Origin: an uncultured Kiritimatiellota bacterium
Lineage (GTDB): Bacteria; Verrucomicrobiota; Kiritimatiellia; RFP12; UBA1067
Length of the DNA: 23,062 nucleotides
Assembly: GCA_934643865.1 (NCBI GenBank)
Contig: CAKUCX010000056.1
Location: forward strand, 1 to 23,062
Direction of reading: 5' to 3'
The notes below the pieces were generated by a model. It made no database searches. It was given only the letters and a program-made list of their open reading frames with translations, and had not been told where the DNA came from. Made by a program: the position numbers and the translations under genes. Positions 16,310-23,043 of this stretch are shown here, in pieces (within the stretch, counting starts at the first letter, position 1; every line of letters begins with the position of its first letter).

Positions 16310-16923
16310 CGCGGCGCGGCCTCGTCCTCGGCCTCAAGGGCGCGCACCTCGGCGGCGAGGCGTTCCGTCAGGCGGTTCTTGATCTGGTAGAGTGCGTTCA
16401 CGGAGAGGCCGAGATCGGCGGCGACGCGCGCGGCCGGCTCGCCCAGGATGGCGTAGCGGCGAAAGGCGATCTTGGAGGACGAGCGGACGGACGGGTCGGC
16501 GAGGACGCGGCGGAGGGCCATCGCGCAGAGTTCGCGCCGCCAGTCGGCGTCGGACATTTCGAGCGTGAAGCTCGGCTCGACGGCGGCGGACGGCCCGACG
16601 GCGGGGTCGGCGGCGAACGCCGCGTGGCGGTTCTGCGCGCGCGTCCTCCGACGCAGGAGGTCGTAGGCCTTGTTCTGCGCGATTTTGAGGACGAACGAGT
16701 GGAATGCGCCCTTCCCCGCGCGGTCATGGCGGTAGGCGGGCATGATGGCGACGAGCGCGACCAGCGTCTCGTGGATGACGTCCTCGACGTCCGAAGGCGA
16801 AAGCGGCGTGTTGTCGAGCAGCGTGTTCTCGATGTACGGCGCGTAGTCGCGGTAGAACCGCGCCCAGCGTGTCTCGTCGTTCGCGGCAAGTCCCGCGATC
16901 AATGTCTCTGTTGTCTGCAGCAT
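16306..16923 (-). CDS. ECF-type RNA polymerase sigma factor
   Basis: The product is 205 residues with two parts. Region 2 covers about 15-95: ARFYRDYAPYIENTLL, then PSDVEDVIHETLVALV, an FHSFVLKIAQNKAYDLLRRR stretch. Region 4 covers about 140-200: MALRRVLADPSVRSSSKIAF, then RVAADLGLSVNALYQIKNRL, a helix-turn-helix. A loose acidic/Ala linker joins them. No dedicated anti-sigma gene is next to it; instead the kinase follows with a 4-base overlap, as in kinase-linked ECF groups described in PVC bacteria and others. I chose the ATG at 16923, just after an extended -10; the frame is open to 17040. There is no Shine-Dalgarno and the leader is about ten bases. Confidence 0.85.
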   Translation of the reverse strand: MLQTTETLIAGLAANDETRWARFYRDYAPYIENTLLDNTPLSPSDVEDVIHETLVALVAIMPAYRHDRAGKGAFHSFVLKIAQNKAYDLLRRRTRAQNRHAAFAADPAVGPSAAVEPSFTLEMSDADWRRELCAMALRRVLADPSVRSSSKIAFRRYAILGEPAARVAADLGLSVNALYQIKNRLTERLAAEVRALEAEDEAAPR

Positions 16924-16939
16924 GGTGATGAGTGCGGCA

Positions 16940-16948
16940 ATTATATCA
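16940..16948 (-). promoter_or_regulatory. Extended -10 promoter of the sigma-kinase operon
   Basis: TGATATAAT on the minus strand (hexamer 16940-16945). The start site is about ten bases before the ATG. No good -35. If the sigma factor controlled itself, a different promoter type would be expected; this one looks like the housekeeping class. Confidence 0.6.
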
Positions 16949-17011
16949 TTTCTCAGAATTGAAAAGGGGAATGGCACCAACGCGACGGCACGCTGTGCGG
17001 CTTTCGCATAT

Positions 17012-17033
17012 GGCAGAGCAAAGGCAGAGCAAA
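17012..17033. repeat. Tandem 11-bp repeat between divergent promoters
   Basis: GGCAGAGCAAA is repeated twice without a gap (17012-17022 and 17023-17033). It sits between the sigma-kinase promoter and the ORF6N promoter. It may be a slippage product or a binding site. Confidence 0.85.
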
Positions 17034-17058
17034 CCTTCATCCGCTTGAATCCGCATTT

Positions 17059-17067
17059 TGCTATAAT
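17059..17067 (+). promoter_or_regulatory. Extended -10 promoter of the ORF6N gene
   Basis: TGCTATAAT has a perfect hexamer at 17062-17067. The leader to the ATG at 17114 is about 40 bases and ends in AAGGGAAG. Confidence 0.65.
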
Positions 17068-17113
17068 GTTCGGCGCGCACGCTGCAATTTGAGATTAAAA
17101 AGGGAAGCATTCA

Positions 17114-18091
17114 ATGGAAAAGGCATCGCCCTTGACTCCTGCCCCGGATATGAATATCCAATCGCGAATCCTGACGATTCGCGGCGTCCAGGTCATGCTT
17201 GATAGCGATCTTGCCTTGCTGTACGGAGTGACGACGAAGCGCCTAAATGAGCAGGTCAAACGCAATGTCGCCCGTTTTCCCGCTCGATTCATGTTTCGCC
17301 TCTCACATGAGGACATTGAGAGTTTGAGGTCGCAATTTGCGACCTCAAAGGAATTGGGCGCGTTCGCAGACACGCCTTTGAGGTCGCAATTTGCGACCTC
17401 AAAACGAGGCGGAGTTCGGTACTTGCCGTACGCTTTTACCGAACACGGCGTTACGATGTTAGCGTCCGTATTGAACTCCAAAACGGCCGTTGCGGCATCG
17501 GTTCGCATTATTGACACCTTCGTTGCCATGCGCCGCACCTTGGCTTCACTTGCCCCGCTCCTGACACGCATTGAAGCCACAGAACGTCGCCAGATTGTCG
17601 ACCAGTCGAAAAACGACGCAAACCAAGCCCACAACGAAGAACGCTTCAAGCTCATCTTCGACGCGATGAACGACAAGAAGTTCCCGCAGCAGAAGGTCTT
17701 TTTCGACGGGGAGTTCTTCGATGCGTTCGTACAGATGAAGAAATTCATCCGCCAGGCAAAGAAGGAACTCGTGGTCATCGACCCCTACTTTGACGATTCC
17801 TGCATGCCGCTTATTGCGCAAAGACGTCCAGGTGTTGTGGTGACGATTGTGCGGTCGTCGAAGAAAGCGGCGAACAGTCTTCACGCGGTAGATGTCGCAC
17901 AGTTCAACAAGCAACATGCGAACGCGCTCACGGTCAAGCTGACGGACAAGTTCCATGATCGTTATCTCATTATCGACAATACGGCGTTGATCCATGTGGG
18001 GGCGTCGCTCAATTGCCTCGGCAAGCGATGTTTCGCGTTCTCGACATTGGATGCGGCATTCATCCCAGACATCATGGCACGGGTGCCGTAA
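17114..18091 (+). CDS. ORF6N-domain protein with phospholipase-D-like C-terminus
   Basis: The product is 325 residues. The N-terminal ORF6N domain (KilA-N-like, of phage origin) spans about 15-140. It has IQSRILTIRGVQVMLDSDLA, LYGVTTKRLNEQVKRN, RFPARFMFRLSHED and YLPYAFTEHGVTML. The C-terminal half has ELVVIDPYFDD, then FHDRYLIIDNT (His281 to Asp288) and GASLNCLGKRCFAFS, a single HxK-like/GxxN arrangement like part of a phospholipase-D fold. This pairing is frequent in gut bacteria; its role is unknown, with phage defence or DNA binding suggested. LRSQFATSK occurs twice (71-79, 89-97), the result of a 54-bp in-frame duplication that includes a 27-bp palindrome. Base composition is visibly more AT-rich than neighbours, which fits horizontal transfer. 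Confidence 0.88.
   Translation: MEKASPLTPAPDMNIQSRILTIRGVQVMLDSDLALLYGVTTKRLNEQVKRNVARFPARFMFRLSHEDIESLRSQFATSKELGAFADTPLRSQFATSKRGGVRYLPYAFTEHGVTMLASVLNSKTAVAASVRIIDTFVAMRRTLASLAPLLTRIEATERRQIVDQSKNDANQAHNEERFKLIFDAMNDKKFPQQKVFFDGEFFDAFVQMKKFIRQAKKELVVIDPYFDDSCMPLIAQRRPGVVVTIVRSSKKAANSLHAVDVAQFNKQHANALTVKLTDKFHDRYLIIDNTALIHVGASLNCLGKRCFAFSTLDAAFIPDIMARVP
17323..17403. repeat. Two copies of a 27-bp palindrome within the ORF6N gene
   Basis: Copies at 17323-17349 and 17377-17403 each have the arm TTTGAGGTCGCAA, one T, then the exact reverse complement. They are 54 bases apart, a multiple of three, so both encode LRSQFATSK in the same frame. The DNA or mRNA could fold into two hairpins or one long pairing between copies. 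Confidence 0.95.
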
Positions 18092-18229
18092 TTCAGCCGC
18101 ACCCGTTGCGGCATAGTCGCTATCTTAATTTCCCGCGTAAGAATCCGCAGTGGCGGACGAGTTGGTGTTGTGGCGAGGTCGGAGACGATTTTGCCGCGAA
18201 GGGAAGCGCAGGGCGCGGCGTGAAGCAGG

Positions 18230-18247
18230 CCATTCCGCACGGAATGG
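18230..18247. promoter_or_regulatory. 18-bp palindrome upstream of the RNA promoter, operator candidate
   Basis: CCATTCCG (18230-18237), CA, then CGGAATGG (18240-18247). It covers the expected -35 position of the promoter at 18255-18263, where no -35 is seen, so a bound activator or repressor is plausible. It could also be a short terminator for the ORF6N gene, though no T run follows. The remainder of 18092-18229 shows no gene. Confidence 0.6.
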
Positions 18248-18254
18248 CGGATTA

Positions 18255-18263
18255 TGGTATACT
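18255..18263 (+). promoter_or_regulatory. Extended -10 promoter of the structured RNA
   Basis: TGGTATACT has its hexamer at 18258-18263. The start site would be about 18270. No protein gene starts nearby; the next one begins 444 bases on. Confidence 0.6.
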
Positions 18264-18269
18264 TCATGC

Positions 18270-18430
18270 CGTCAGGCGGGGAGAAATCCGTCTGCCGTTG
18301 CGTCCAACGCATCGATGGCATAAGTGAAACCTGAGAAATTTTACTGAAGATGTCACGGTTCGGAGGGTGCGTCCCCATGGGGGCGCATTTCCTTTCGCGG
18401 TATCTTCAGGGCTTCTCAGGGCCTCACTTA
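18270..18430 (+). ncRNA. Candidate structured RNA or long leader, unknown family
   Basis: A long interrupted hairpin spans 18322-18429. Stem 1 is AAGTGA (18322-18327) with TCACTT (18424-18429). Stem 2 is CCTGAGAA (18330-18337) with TTCTCAGG (18413-18420). Stem 3 is CTGAAGAT (18344-18351) with ATCTTCAG (18402-18409). An apical stem is TGCGTCCCC (18368-18376) with GGGGGCGCA (18379-18387), with one wobble pair. In the 5' part there is a small hairpin TGCGT/ACGCA at about 18299-18311. CGCGGT (18396-18401) can also pair with ACCGCG (18433-18438), an alternative fold that would compete with the stem-3/apical region. It does not match SRP RNA, tmRNA, 6S RNA or any riboswitch I can recognise. It could be a free RNA, or a leader and attenuator for the lipoprotein gene at 18714. 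Confidence 0.5.
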
Positions 18431-18713
18431 AAACCGCGACGGGAAGTGCGCCCTCTCCATTTCCCGAAGCGAAACAAGGCGAGGGGGCAGCAAAGAGAAC
18501 GGGAATGGACAGACCGTCCGCAGCGTGGATGCTCTAGGGGGACGGCTTGGGTTCAATGGGCATGACAACAATTTTCGCCGCGAGGCCGTCGTTTCGAGAA
18601 ACGTGAACGTCCCGAACCTCGATTCGAGCCTAATCGCCGCGTGGCCAACACGGAACGAGGACAAGCCCGATCCTTGCGAAGTGAGTCAAAACGAGGGCAA
18701 GCAGGAGAACCAG
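18431..18713 (+). other. Untranslated stretch before the large lipoprotein gene
   Basis: No convincing gene. Some self-complementary segments are present. CGTTTC-GA-GAAACG lies at 18590-18603. GACGGC (18541-18546) can pair with GCCGTC (18585-18590), while the overlapping GGGACG (18539-18544) can instead pair with CGTCCC (18608-18613), so two mutually exclusive folds exist. AGGAG at about 18703-18707 is the ribosome site of the next gene. An open frame runs through from 18525 but has no ribosome site and no signal sequence until the ATG at 18714. Confidence 0.5.
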
Positions 18714-21335
18714 ATGAAAAAACTCATGTTCGTATTGGGCTTACCAATACTCATCGCAGGATGCGCGTCGCCGCTTCGGATCCAGACGACGGATTTGAGC
18801 GGCGGAGTTCGGGAAATCGAGGTGAAGAACCTCAGCGGCGAGGTGATCGAGGTCAGCGACGGCTTCAGGAAAAAGCTCGACGAGCGGAAGGCGGCGCTGG
18901 AGGGAGAAATAAAGAACGTTCTTGAGGGCAAGGTCAAGAGCGGTGATTTCAAGAAGGACTATTCCATACCAGTGGAGGGAATCGTCGAAAAAGGCGGAAA
19001 GGAGCCGCTGACCGAAGAGGAGATGGGCGTCTTTCGCGCGGTCGGCGAGACGTTGACACGTGAGTATGTGAAGCAAATCATCTACCCCGCCTGGGCAAAG
19101 AAAATCATCACTCCCAACGTATCTTCAGCCAAGGCAAGACTCGCGGACGGCGACTACGCGCAGGCCCGTGAAATCATGTGGGACGCGGAGAAAACCGGCG
19201 TCGCGGAGGTGGATGAGCTTGTCCGCAAGCTGGGCAACAGGTTCCTGAACAGGGAAGTGAACCCCGCCCAGTGGATTTTGCTGGAGAAAGAGCTCAAGAC
19301 CGCCTTTGATGCGGCGATGGCGGCAAAGGACTATGCGGGCGCAAGAAAGTCAATCGGCGACGCCAAGGGGATCCGCACGTTCTCCCAAAAGCTCGAGGCC
19401 GCACCGTCGCCGATGGCGGACGAGACGGAAGACACCCTGAAGGTCGCCGATGGCGGCATTTCGGGATTGCTGGGGACGGTGGCCGTGAACACCCGCCTTG
19501 AGGCATTCAAGGAAAAACTCCTGGCCGAGGTCGCGGCGGCGGAGAAGGCGGAACTTGACGCCAAGATGCAGGCGATGCTCGACGAGCTGGGCAAGAAGGT
19601 GGCGTCGCTGGTCGAAGAGGAGAAGTTCGGCGAGGCGCGCGACGCGGTCGCCGCCGTCGCTCAGGTGAAAGACGGCGAATGGAACGAGAAGGTTAACGCG
19701 GCCAAGAAGAAGCTGCTGGATGATGTCGCAAAGGCCGAGAAGGCCGCGCGTGACGCAAAGACGCAGCGACTCCTGGACGAATTCACGGCCAAGGTCATCG
19801 CTCTCGTCGAGGAGGGGAAGTTCGGCGAAGCGCGCGACGCCATTCGCGACATCGCATTGGTGGACAATGACGAATGGGACGCCAAGATCTACGCCGTCCG
19901 CATCGGCCTGATGAACTCGGTCGTCAATCCGCGCCAGCTCAAGCACCTGAAGGCCGAGGCCGCAAAGACCATTGACGGCCTTGTCGCCGAGAAGAAATAC
20001 GCCGAAGCCGCGAAGTTCATCGACGACTATCCATACGTACACGACACGTTTGACCAGATAAAGGCGTCGTTTGGCAGAATCGAGAAGGCGATGAAGGCGC
20101 TGAAGCTCGAAGACGGGCAGGCTGCCGAATACGTCGCCTCGCGCCTGGCGACCGTCCGCGAGATGCTGGAGAAGCGGCTTGGGAAATATGACGGCAACGA
20201 GGACTACTCGGAACTTGAACGCGCGCTGAGCGAACTTGAGAAGGGGTATGTCGGGCAGCATTACGACGACACGGCGGCGACGGGCGTAACCAACGCCATC
20301 AAGGGCGAAATCGTCGCGATGGTCGATGCGAAATATGCCCCGCTCACGACTTGGGAAATGAACGAGGCGCTGCGGAGGTTCCTTGAGGCGAAACGGCCCC
20401 AAATGCCCGCCGACGACCAGGGGGAGGGACTTCCCGCTCCGACATTGGGCGTGATCGCCGATGAGGTCGACTACGATTCGCAGATCGCGATGGCGGAGGC
20501 GGCGATCGCCGAACCGTCGGCCGTCTACGGGCTTGCGGCCGTACTCGGCGACTACGCCCGGATCATGCGCCGCTGCAAGGCCGGGAACGCCGTCACCCCC
20601 GAAGAGGCGAACACCATGCTCGTCGCCTCCGTCTTCCTCAACCAGCCGGAGATGTTCAAGCTCGCCTTGACGCTCAAGGCCGACGTCAACACGGCGGCGC
20701 GGCGTGACCCGCTCGCGCGCGCGCCGATCCTGCTTGCGGCACAGCTCGGGCGGACAGAGTTCGTCAAGCTCGTCCGGGACGCGAACGGCAAGCCTGACGT
20801 GATCGACGCGAACGGCAACACGCTTCTGCACTATGCAACGGAGCGCGGCAATCTTGCGCTTGCCAGGGCCGTTGTCCCCGCCGTCAAGATCGACGCGGCC
20901 AACAAGGCCGGCGAGACGGCGCTGTTCATGGCCGTGCGGCGCAATCAGCTTGCGGCCGTAAAAGCCATTCTCCGGCTTGCCGGCGACGCGGCTGAACAGA
21001 AGAAGTACGTGGCGATCGCAAACGCCGACGGCCAGAATGCCTTTGACGTCGCATGTGTGTCGAATGCGCACATGCTGCTCGACACGCTCGCCGCCGCCGG
21101 CGCCGAATACGACGAACGGCATCTCGCCGCGGCGCTTGGCGCGGATTGCATCGGCGTGGCTCAGTGGCTCGTTGAAAAGGGCCTGGACGTCAATGCCGAC
21201 ATCGTGCAGCGTCTAGCGGCCAGTGTCAAGCCGCCATCCGCCACCTACGCCTACCTTGTGGCTGAAGGCTTGAAGGTCGAGGCGGAAGAGGCACCGTCCA
21301 AGGACACGAAGCCTTCGGAGAAAGCGGCCGAATAA
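18714..21335 (+). CDS. Large lipoprotein with helical repeats and C-terminal ankyrin repeats
   Basis: The product is 873 residues. A lipoprotein signal ends in LIAGC with the lipidated Cys17. Residues of about 130-450 contain recurring helix-hairpin modules with the pattern A..L.eG.y.eAr..i.d. The two clearest are at about 279 and 343, some 65 residues apart, and share VEEEKFGEARDAV and VEEGKFGEARDAI, then EW. The C-terminal part, about 655-850, holds ankyrin-type repeats: DANGNTLLHYATERGNLALA, then NKAGETALFMAVRRNQLAAV, and a weaker one ending in VEKGLDVNADI. Both repeat types usually serve protein-protein contacts. A lipid anchor places it on the inner or outer membrane. The start is the ATG at 18714, with AGGAG seven bases upstream. 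No catalytic motif is seen; its role is unknown. Confidence 0.85.
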   Translation: MKKLMFVLGLPILIAGCASPLRIQTTDLSGGVREIEVKNLSGEVIEVSDGFRKKLDERKAALEGEIKNVLEGKVKSGDFKKDYSIPVEGIVEKGGKEPLTEEEMGVFRAVGETLTREYVKQIIYPAWAKKIITPNVSSAKARLADGDYAQAREIMWDAEKTGVAEVDELVRKLGNRFLNREVNPAQWILLEKELKTAFDAAMAAKDYAGARKSIGDAKGIRTFSQKLEAAPSPMADETEDTLKVADGGISGLLGTVAVNTRLEAFKEKLLAEVAAAEKAELDAKMQAMLDELGKKVASLVEEEKFGEARDAVAAVAQVKDGEWNEKVNAAKKKLLDDVAKAEKAARDAKTQRLLDEFTAKVIALVEEGKFGEARDAIRDIALVDNDEWDAKIYAVRIGLMNSVVNPRQLKHLKAEAAKTIDGLVAEKKYAEAAKFIDDYPYVHDTFDQIKASFGRIEKAMKALKLEDGQAAEYVASRLATVREMLEKRLGKYDGNEDYSELERALSELEKGYVGQHYDDTAATGVTNAIKGEIVAMVDAKYAPLTTWEMNEALRRFLEAKRPQMPADDQGEGLPAPTLGVIADEVDYDSQIAMAEAAIAEPSAVYGLAAVLGDYARIMRRCKAGNAVTPEEANTMLVASVFLNQPEMFKLALTLKADVNTAARRDPLARAPILLAAQLGRTEFVKLVRDANGKPDVIDANGNTLLHYATERGNLALARAVVPAVKIDAANKAGETALFMAVRRNQLAAVKAILRLAGDAAEQKKYVAIANADGQNAFDVACVSNAHMLLDTLAAAGAEYDERHLAAALGADCIGVAQWLVEKGLDVNADIVQRLAASVKPPSATYAYLVAEGLKVEAEEAPSKDTKPSEKAAE

Positions 21336-21356
21336 TCGATTCGTCCGTACTCTATC

Positions 21357-21388
21357 CGGTTCGGACATGGACCGCCATGCCCGAACCG
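21357..21388 (+). terminator. Hairpin between lipoprotein and repeat-protein genes
   Basis: Arms are CGGTTCGG-A-CATGG (21357-21370) and CCATG-C-CCGAACCG (21375-21388) with loop ACCG. The 13-pair stem with one mismatch is followed by CCCTTCTTCTTCC. The design matches the hairpin at 11474-11506, with paired changes (CC/GG there, TT/AA here). It is probably a terminator or a processing site before the next gene. It lies 22 bases after the stop codon. Confidence 0.6.
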
Positions 21389-21416
21389 CCCTTCTTCTTC
21401 CAGAAAGGTTTCGCGT

Positions 21417-22028
21417 ATGAACACGAAAGGGCTTTTTCTTCCCGCCTGTGCGGCTTTTGCGCTCATCGCTGCTGCGACGACGTATTGTGATGCGCCTGGT
21501 AGCCGACAATGGTCGGTTGACGCGAATCGAACCGGGAAGACGGTCTATCGTGACGGGCAAGGCCGGATAACCGGGTCTTATGAAACGGACAGGTTCGGGA
21601 AGACGACTTATCGGGACGGACAAGGACGGGTACAAGGTTCTGTGACTTGCGACCCACGTGGAAAGATAACATACCGGGACGCCTCCGGGCGGTTGCAGGG
21701 GACGATGACGACGGATCGCGCCGGCACGACTACCTGGCGTGATTCGCTCGGGAGGGTTCAGGGATCGCACTCTACGGACAGGAACGGCAAGACGACGTTT
21801 AGAGACGGCTCCGGGCGTGTCCAGATGACCGAGCAGACCGACCGCCATGGGAAGACGACGTACCGCGACCATCTGGGACGGGTTCAAGGTTCGGTCCAGG
21901 TGGATCGGAACGGCAAGACCACCTGGCGCGACACGCGCGGCCGCGTGCAGGGTACGGCCACGACAGACCGTTCGGGCAAGACAACCTACCGCGATGCGAA
22001 GGGACGCATAAGAGGTTATAGAAAGTGA
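21417..22028 (+). CDS. Secreted protein of eight 21-residue repeats
   Basis: The product is 203 residues. A hydrophobic N-terminal segment, about 5-20 (LFLPACAAFALIAAA), looks like a signal peptide. From residue 33 to 200 it is made of eight consecutive 21-residue units of the form TDRxGKTTYRDxxGRVQG with only small changes: Lys/Thr swaps, Tyr to Trp or Phe, and Val to Leu or Ile. The final three residues are YRK. The pattern with GKTTYRD and GRVQG resembles YD/RHS-like or other short beta-strand repeats, but I cannot assign a named family. The most likely fold is a repeated beta-structure, perhaps a surface or periplasmic binding stalk. The start is the ATG at 21417, with AAAGG eight bases upstream. 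Composition is less GC-rich than the housekeeping genes. Confidence 0.82.
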   Translation: MNTKGLFLPACAAFALIAAATTYCDAPGSRQWSVDANRTGKTVYRDGQGRITGSYETDRFGKTTYRDGQGRVQGSVTCDPRGKITYRDASGRLQGTMTTDRAGTTTWRDSLGRVQGSHSTDRNGKTTFRDGSGRVQMTEQTDRHGKTTYRDHLGRVQGSVQVDRNGKTTWRDTRGRVQGTATTDRSGKTTYRDAKGRIRGYRK

Positions 22029-22113
22029 GGACAACGCTTTGCACGAATGACAAAACATTTTTCTCTGACCACGTAGTCGGACAGATGTTGCATAATACAA
22101 GGGAAGTTGCAAT

Positions 22114-22137
22114 ATGAAAGGATGGACGATAAAATGA
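22114..22137 (+). CDS. Seven-codon leader ORF overlapping the lipoprotein start
   Basis: ATG at 22114 opens MKGWTIK and stops at the TGA that overlaps the lipoprotein ATG (ATGA). It has GGGAAG seven bases upstream, a good ribosome site, and it contains the AAAGGA that serves the lipoprotein. It would couple the two translations. This is suggestive only, as such a short frame can occur by chance. Confidence 0.3.
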   Translation: MKGWTIK

Positions 22138-22718
22138 AAAAGACAACGTGGACATTGCGCGGCGCGGCTTGCGCAGGAATGTGCCTGATTCTTGCCGGCT
22201 GCGCGACGCCGAACAGAGACTCCGGCACGGAGGATCGCGACCGCTACATCGACTTCTGCCGCGAGCTGGCGACGTCGCCTGTGCCGGAACGGGAAGACCC
22301 CGACGACTTCATGTCGAAGCCGGACTGGATGGTGCATCCGTGTTCGACGGCCGACCAAGAGTTCAGGAAGGAATACAACGTGGTGTATGCCGATCGGCAG
22401 TACCTCAGCTTCCGTTGTTCGGAATACGCCTATACGGGCGGGGCACACGGCAATACGCAGATCACGGTCGGGACGATCGACCGCAAGACGGGCAAGATCC
22501 TGACGCTTGCCGATGTCCCGGCATTTGCGGATCGTCATGCGCTGAAGAGGCGGCTACAGGATGCCGTCGTCATGAAAATCGGCAAGGACGCCTTGCAGGG
22601 CGATGTCAGACCGCACGACAACTTCTACCTGTCCAAGGACGGCTGGCACTTCGTCTTCAACGCATACGAAGTCGCCTGCTACGCCGTCGGCGACGTTGAG
22701 GTGGTCATTTCGAAGTAA
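22134..22718 (+). CDS. DUF3298-like lipoprotein
   Basis: The product is 194 residues. A lipoprotein signal ends in LILAGC with Cys23. The mature part has LSFRCSEYAYTGGAHGNTQ, then DRKTGKILTLADV, then FYLSKDGWHFVFNAYEVACY and a GDVEVVIS tail. The GGAHGN...TGK.LTL..V...FVFN.YEVA.YA.G pattern is that of DUF3298 (RsiV-like), a domain of periplasmic proteins including the extracytoplasmic part of some anti-sigma factors. Here there is no anti-sigma region, so it is probably a free-standing lipoprotein; a link to the sigma-kinase pair is not supported. The start is the ATG at 22134, with AAAGGA 11 bases before, though the frame could begin at a TTG at 22107. Confidence 0.85.
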   Translation: MKKTTWTLRGAACAGMCLILAGCATPNRDSGTEDRDRYIDFCRELATSPVPEREDPDDFMSKPDWMVHPCSTADQEFRKEYNVVYADRQYLSFRCSEYAYTGGAHGNTQITVGTIDRKTGKILTLADVPAFADRHALKRRLQDAVVMKIGKDALQGDVRPHDNFYLSKDGWHFVFNAYEVACYAVGDVEVVISK

Positions 22719-22730
22719 AGCGAAACTGGA

Positions 22731-22750
22731 GGCACGCAACCGTCCGTGCC
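22731..22750 (+). terminator. Small hairpin after the DUF3298-like gene
   Basis: GGCACG (22731-22736) pairs with CGTGCC (22745-22750) across an eight-base loop, 12 bases after the stop. An alternative outer pairing GGAGGC/GCCTCC exists. There is no T tract, so termination is uncertain. Confidence 0.4.
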
Positions 22751-23043
22751 CCGTTCCGCCTCCTTCGCCGTGCCACCCCACAGCGTCCCGCGCCGAGCCG
22801 TGTCGCCAAGCCACATCGCCGCGCACGCATCCCCGCCACGAGGCGCCGAGCCGCCGCAAGATGAGATTTCACCGCGTAATAAATCTTGGAACCCGTCGCG
22901 CCGCGCGGCGTGACAGGTTCGACACGTGCGGCCTTCCCCGGGTCTGTCTCGGCGGCCCGGGCGCGGCGAGAAACAGAAGCGGACACGTTCCCGGTTCTTG
23001 CCCATCGCTTGCCTGTCAAGATCTACATCCCCTTGCGACGCGT
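22751..23043. other. No recognisable gene
   Basis: Frames stay open on the minus strand here, as expected in GC-rich DNA, but none has a ribosome site, a recognisable domain or a compositional bias that I trust. CGCCGCGCGGCG is a short perfect palindrome near 22902-22913. Confidence 0.5.

Noticed and set aside
17323..17403. CRISPR-like repeats
   Set aside because: Only two copies, palindromic and in frame in a coding sequence; no cas genes.
18322..18429. Signal-recognition-particle RNA
   Set aside because: The length suits but the GGAA tetraloop and conserved domain IV internal loops are missing.
18525..18713. Upstream in-frame extension of the large lipoprotein
   Set aside because: The lipoprotein signal begins at 18714 with a ribosome site; upstream codons lack both.
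18537..18713. tmRNA-like start (GGGGG...TTGGGTTCAATGGG)
   Set aside because: No tag frame ending in a stop and no tRNA-like 3' end with CCA could be found.
22705..23019. Minus-strand 104-residue frame near the window end
   Set aside because: Arg/Ala-rich with no domain or ribosome site; expected in GC-rich DNA.
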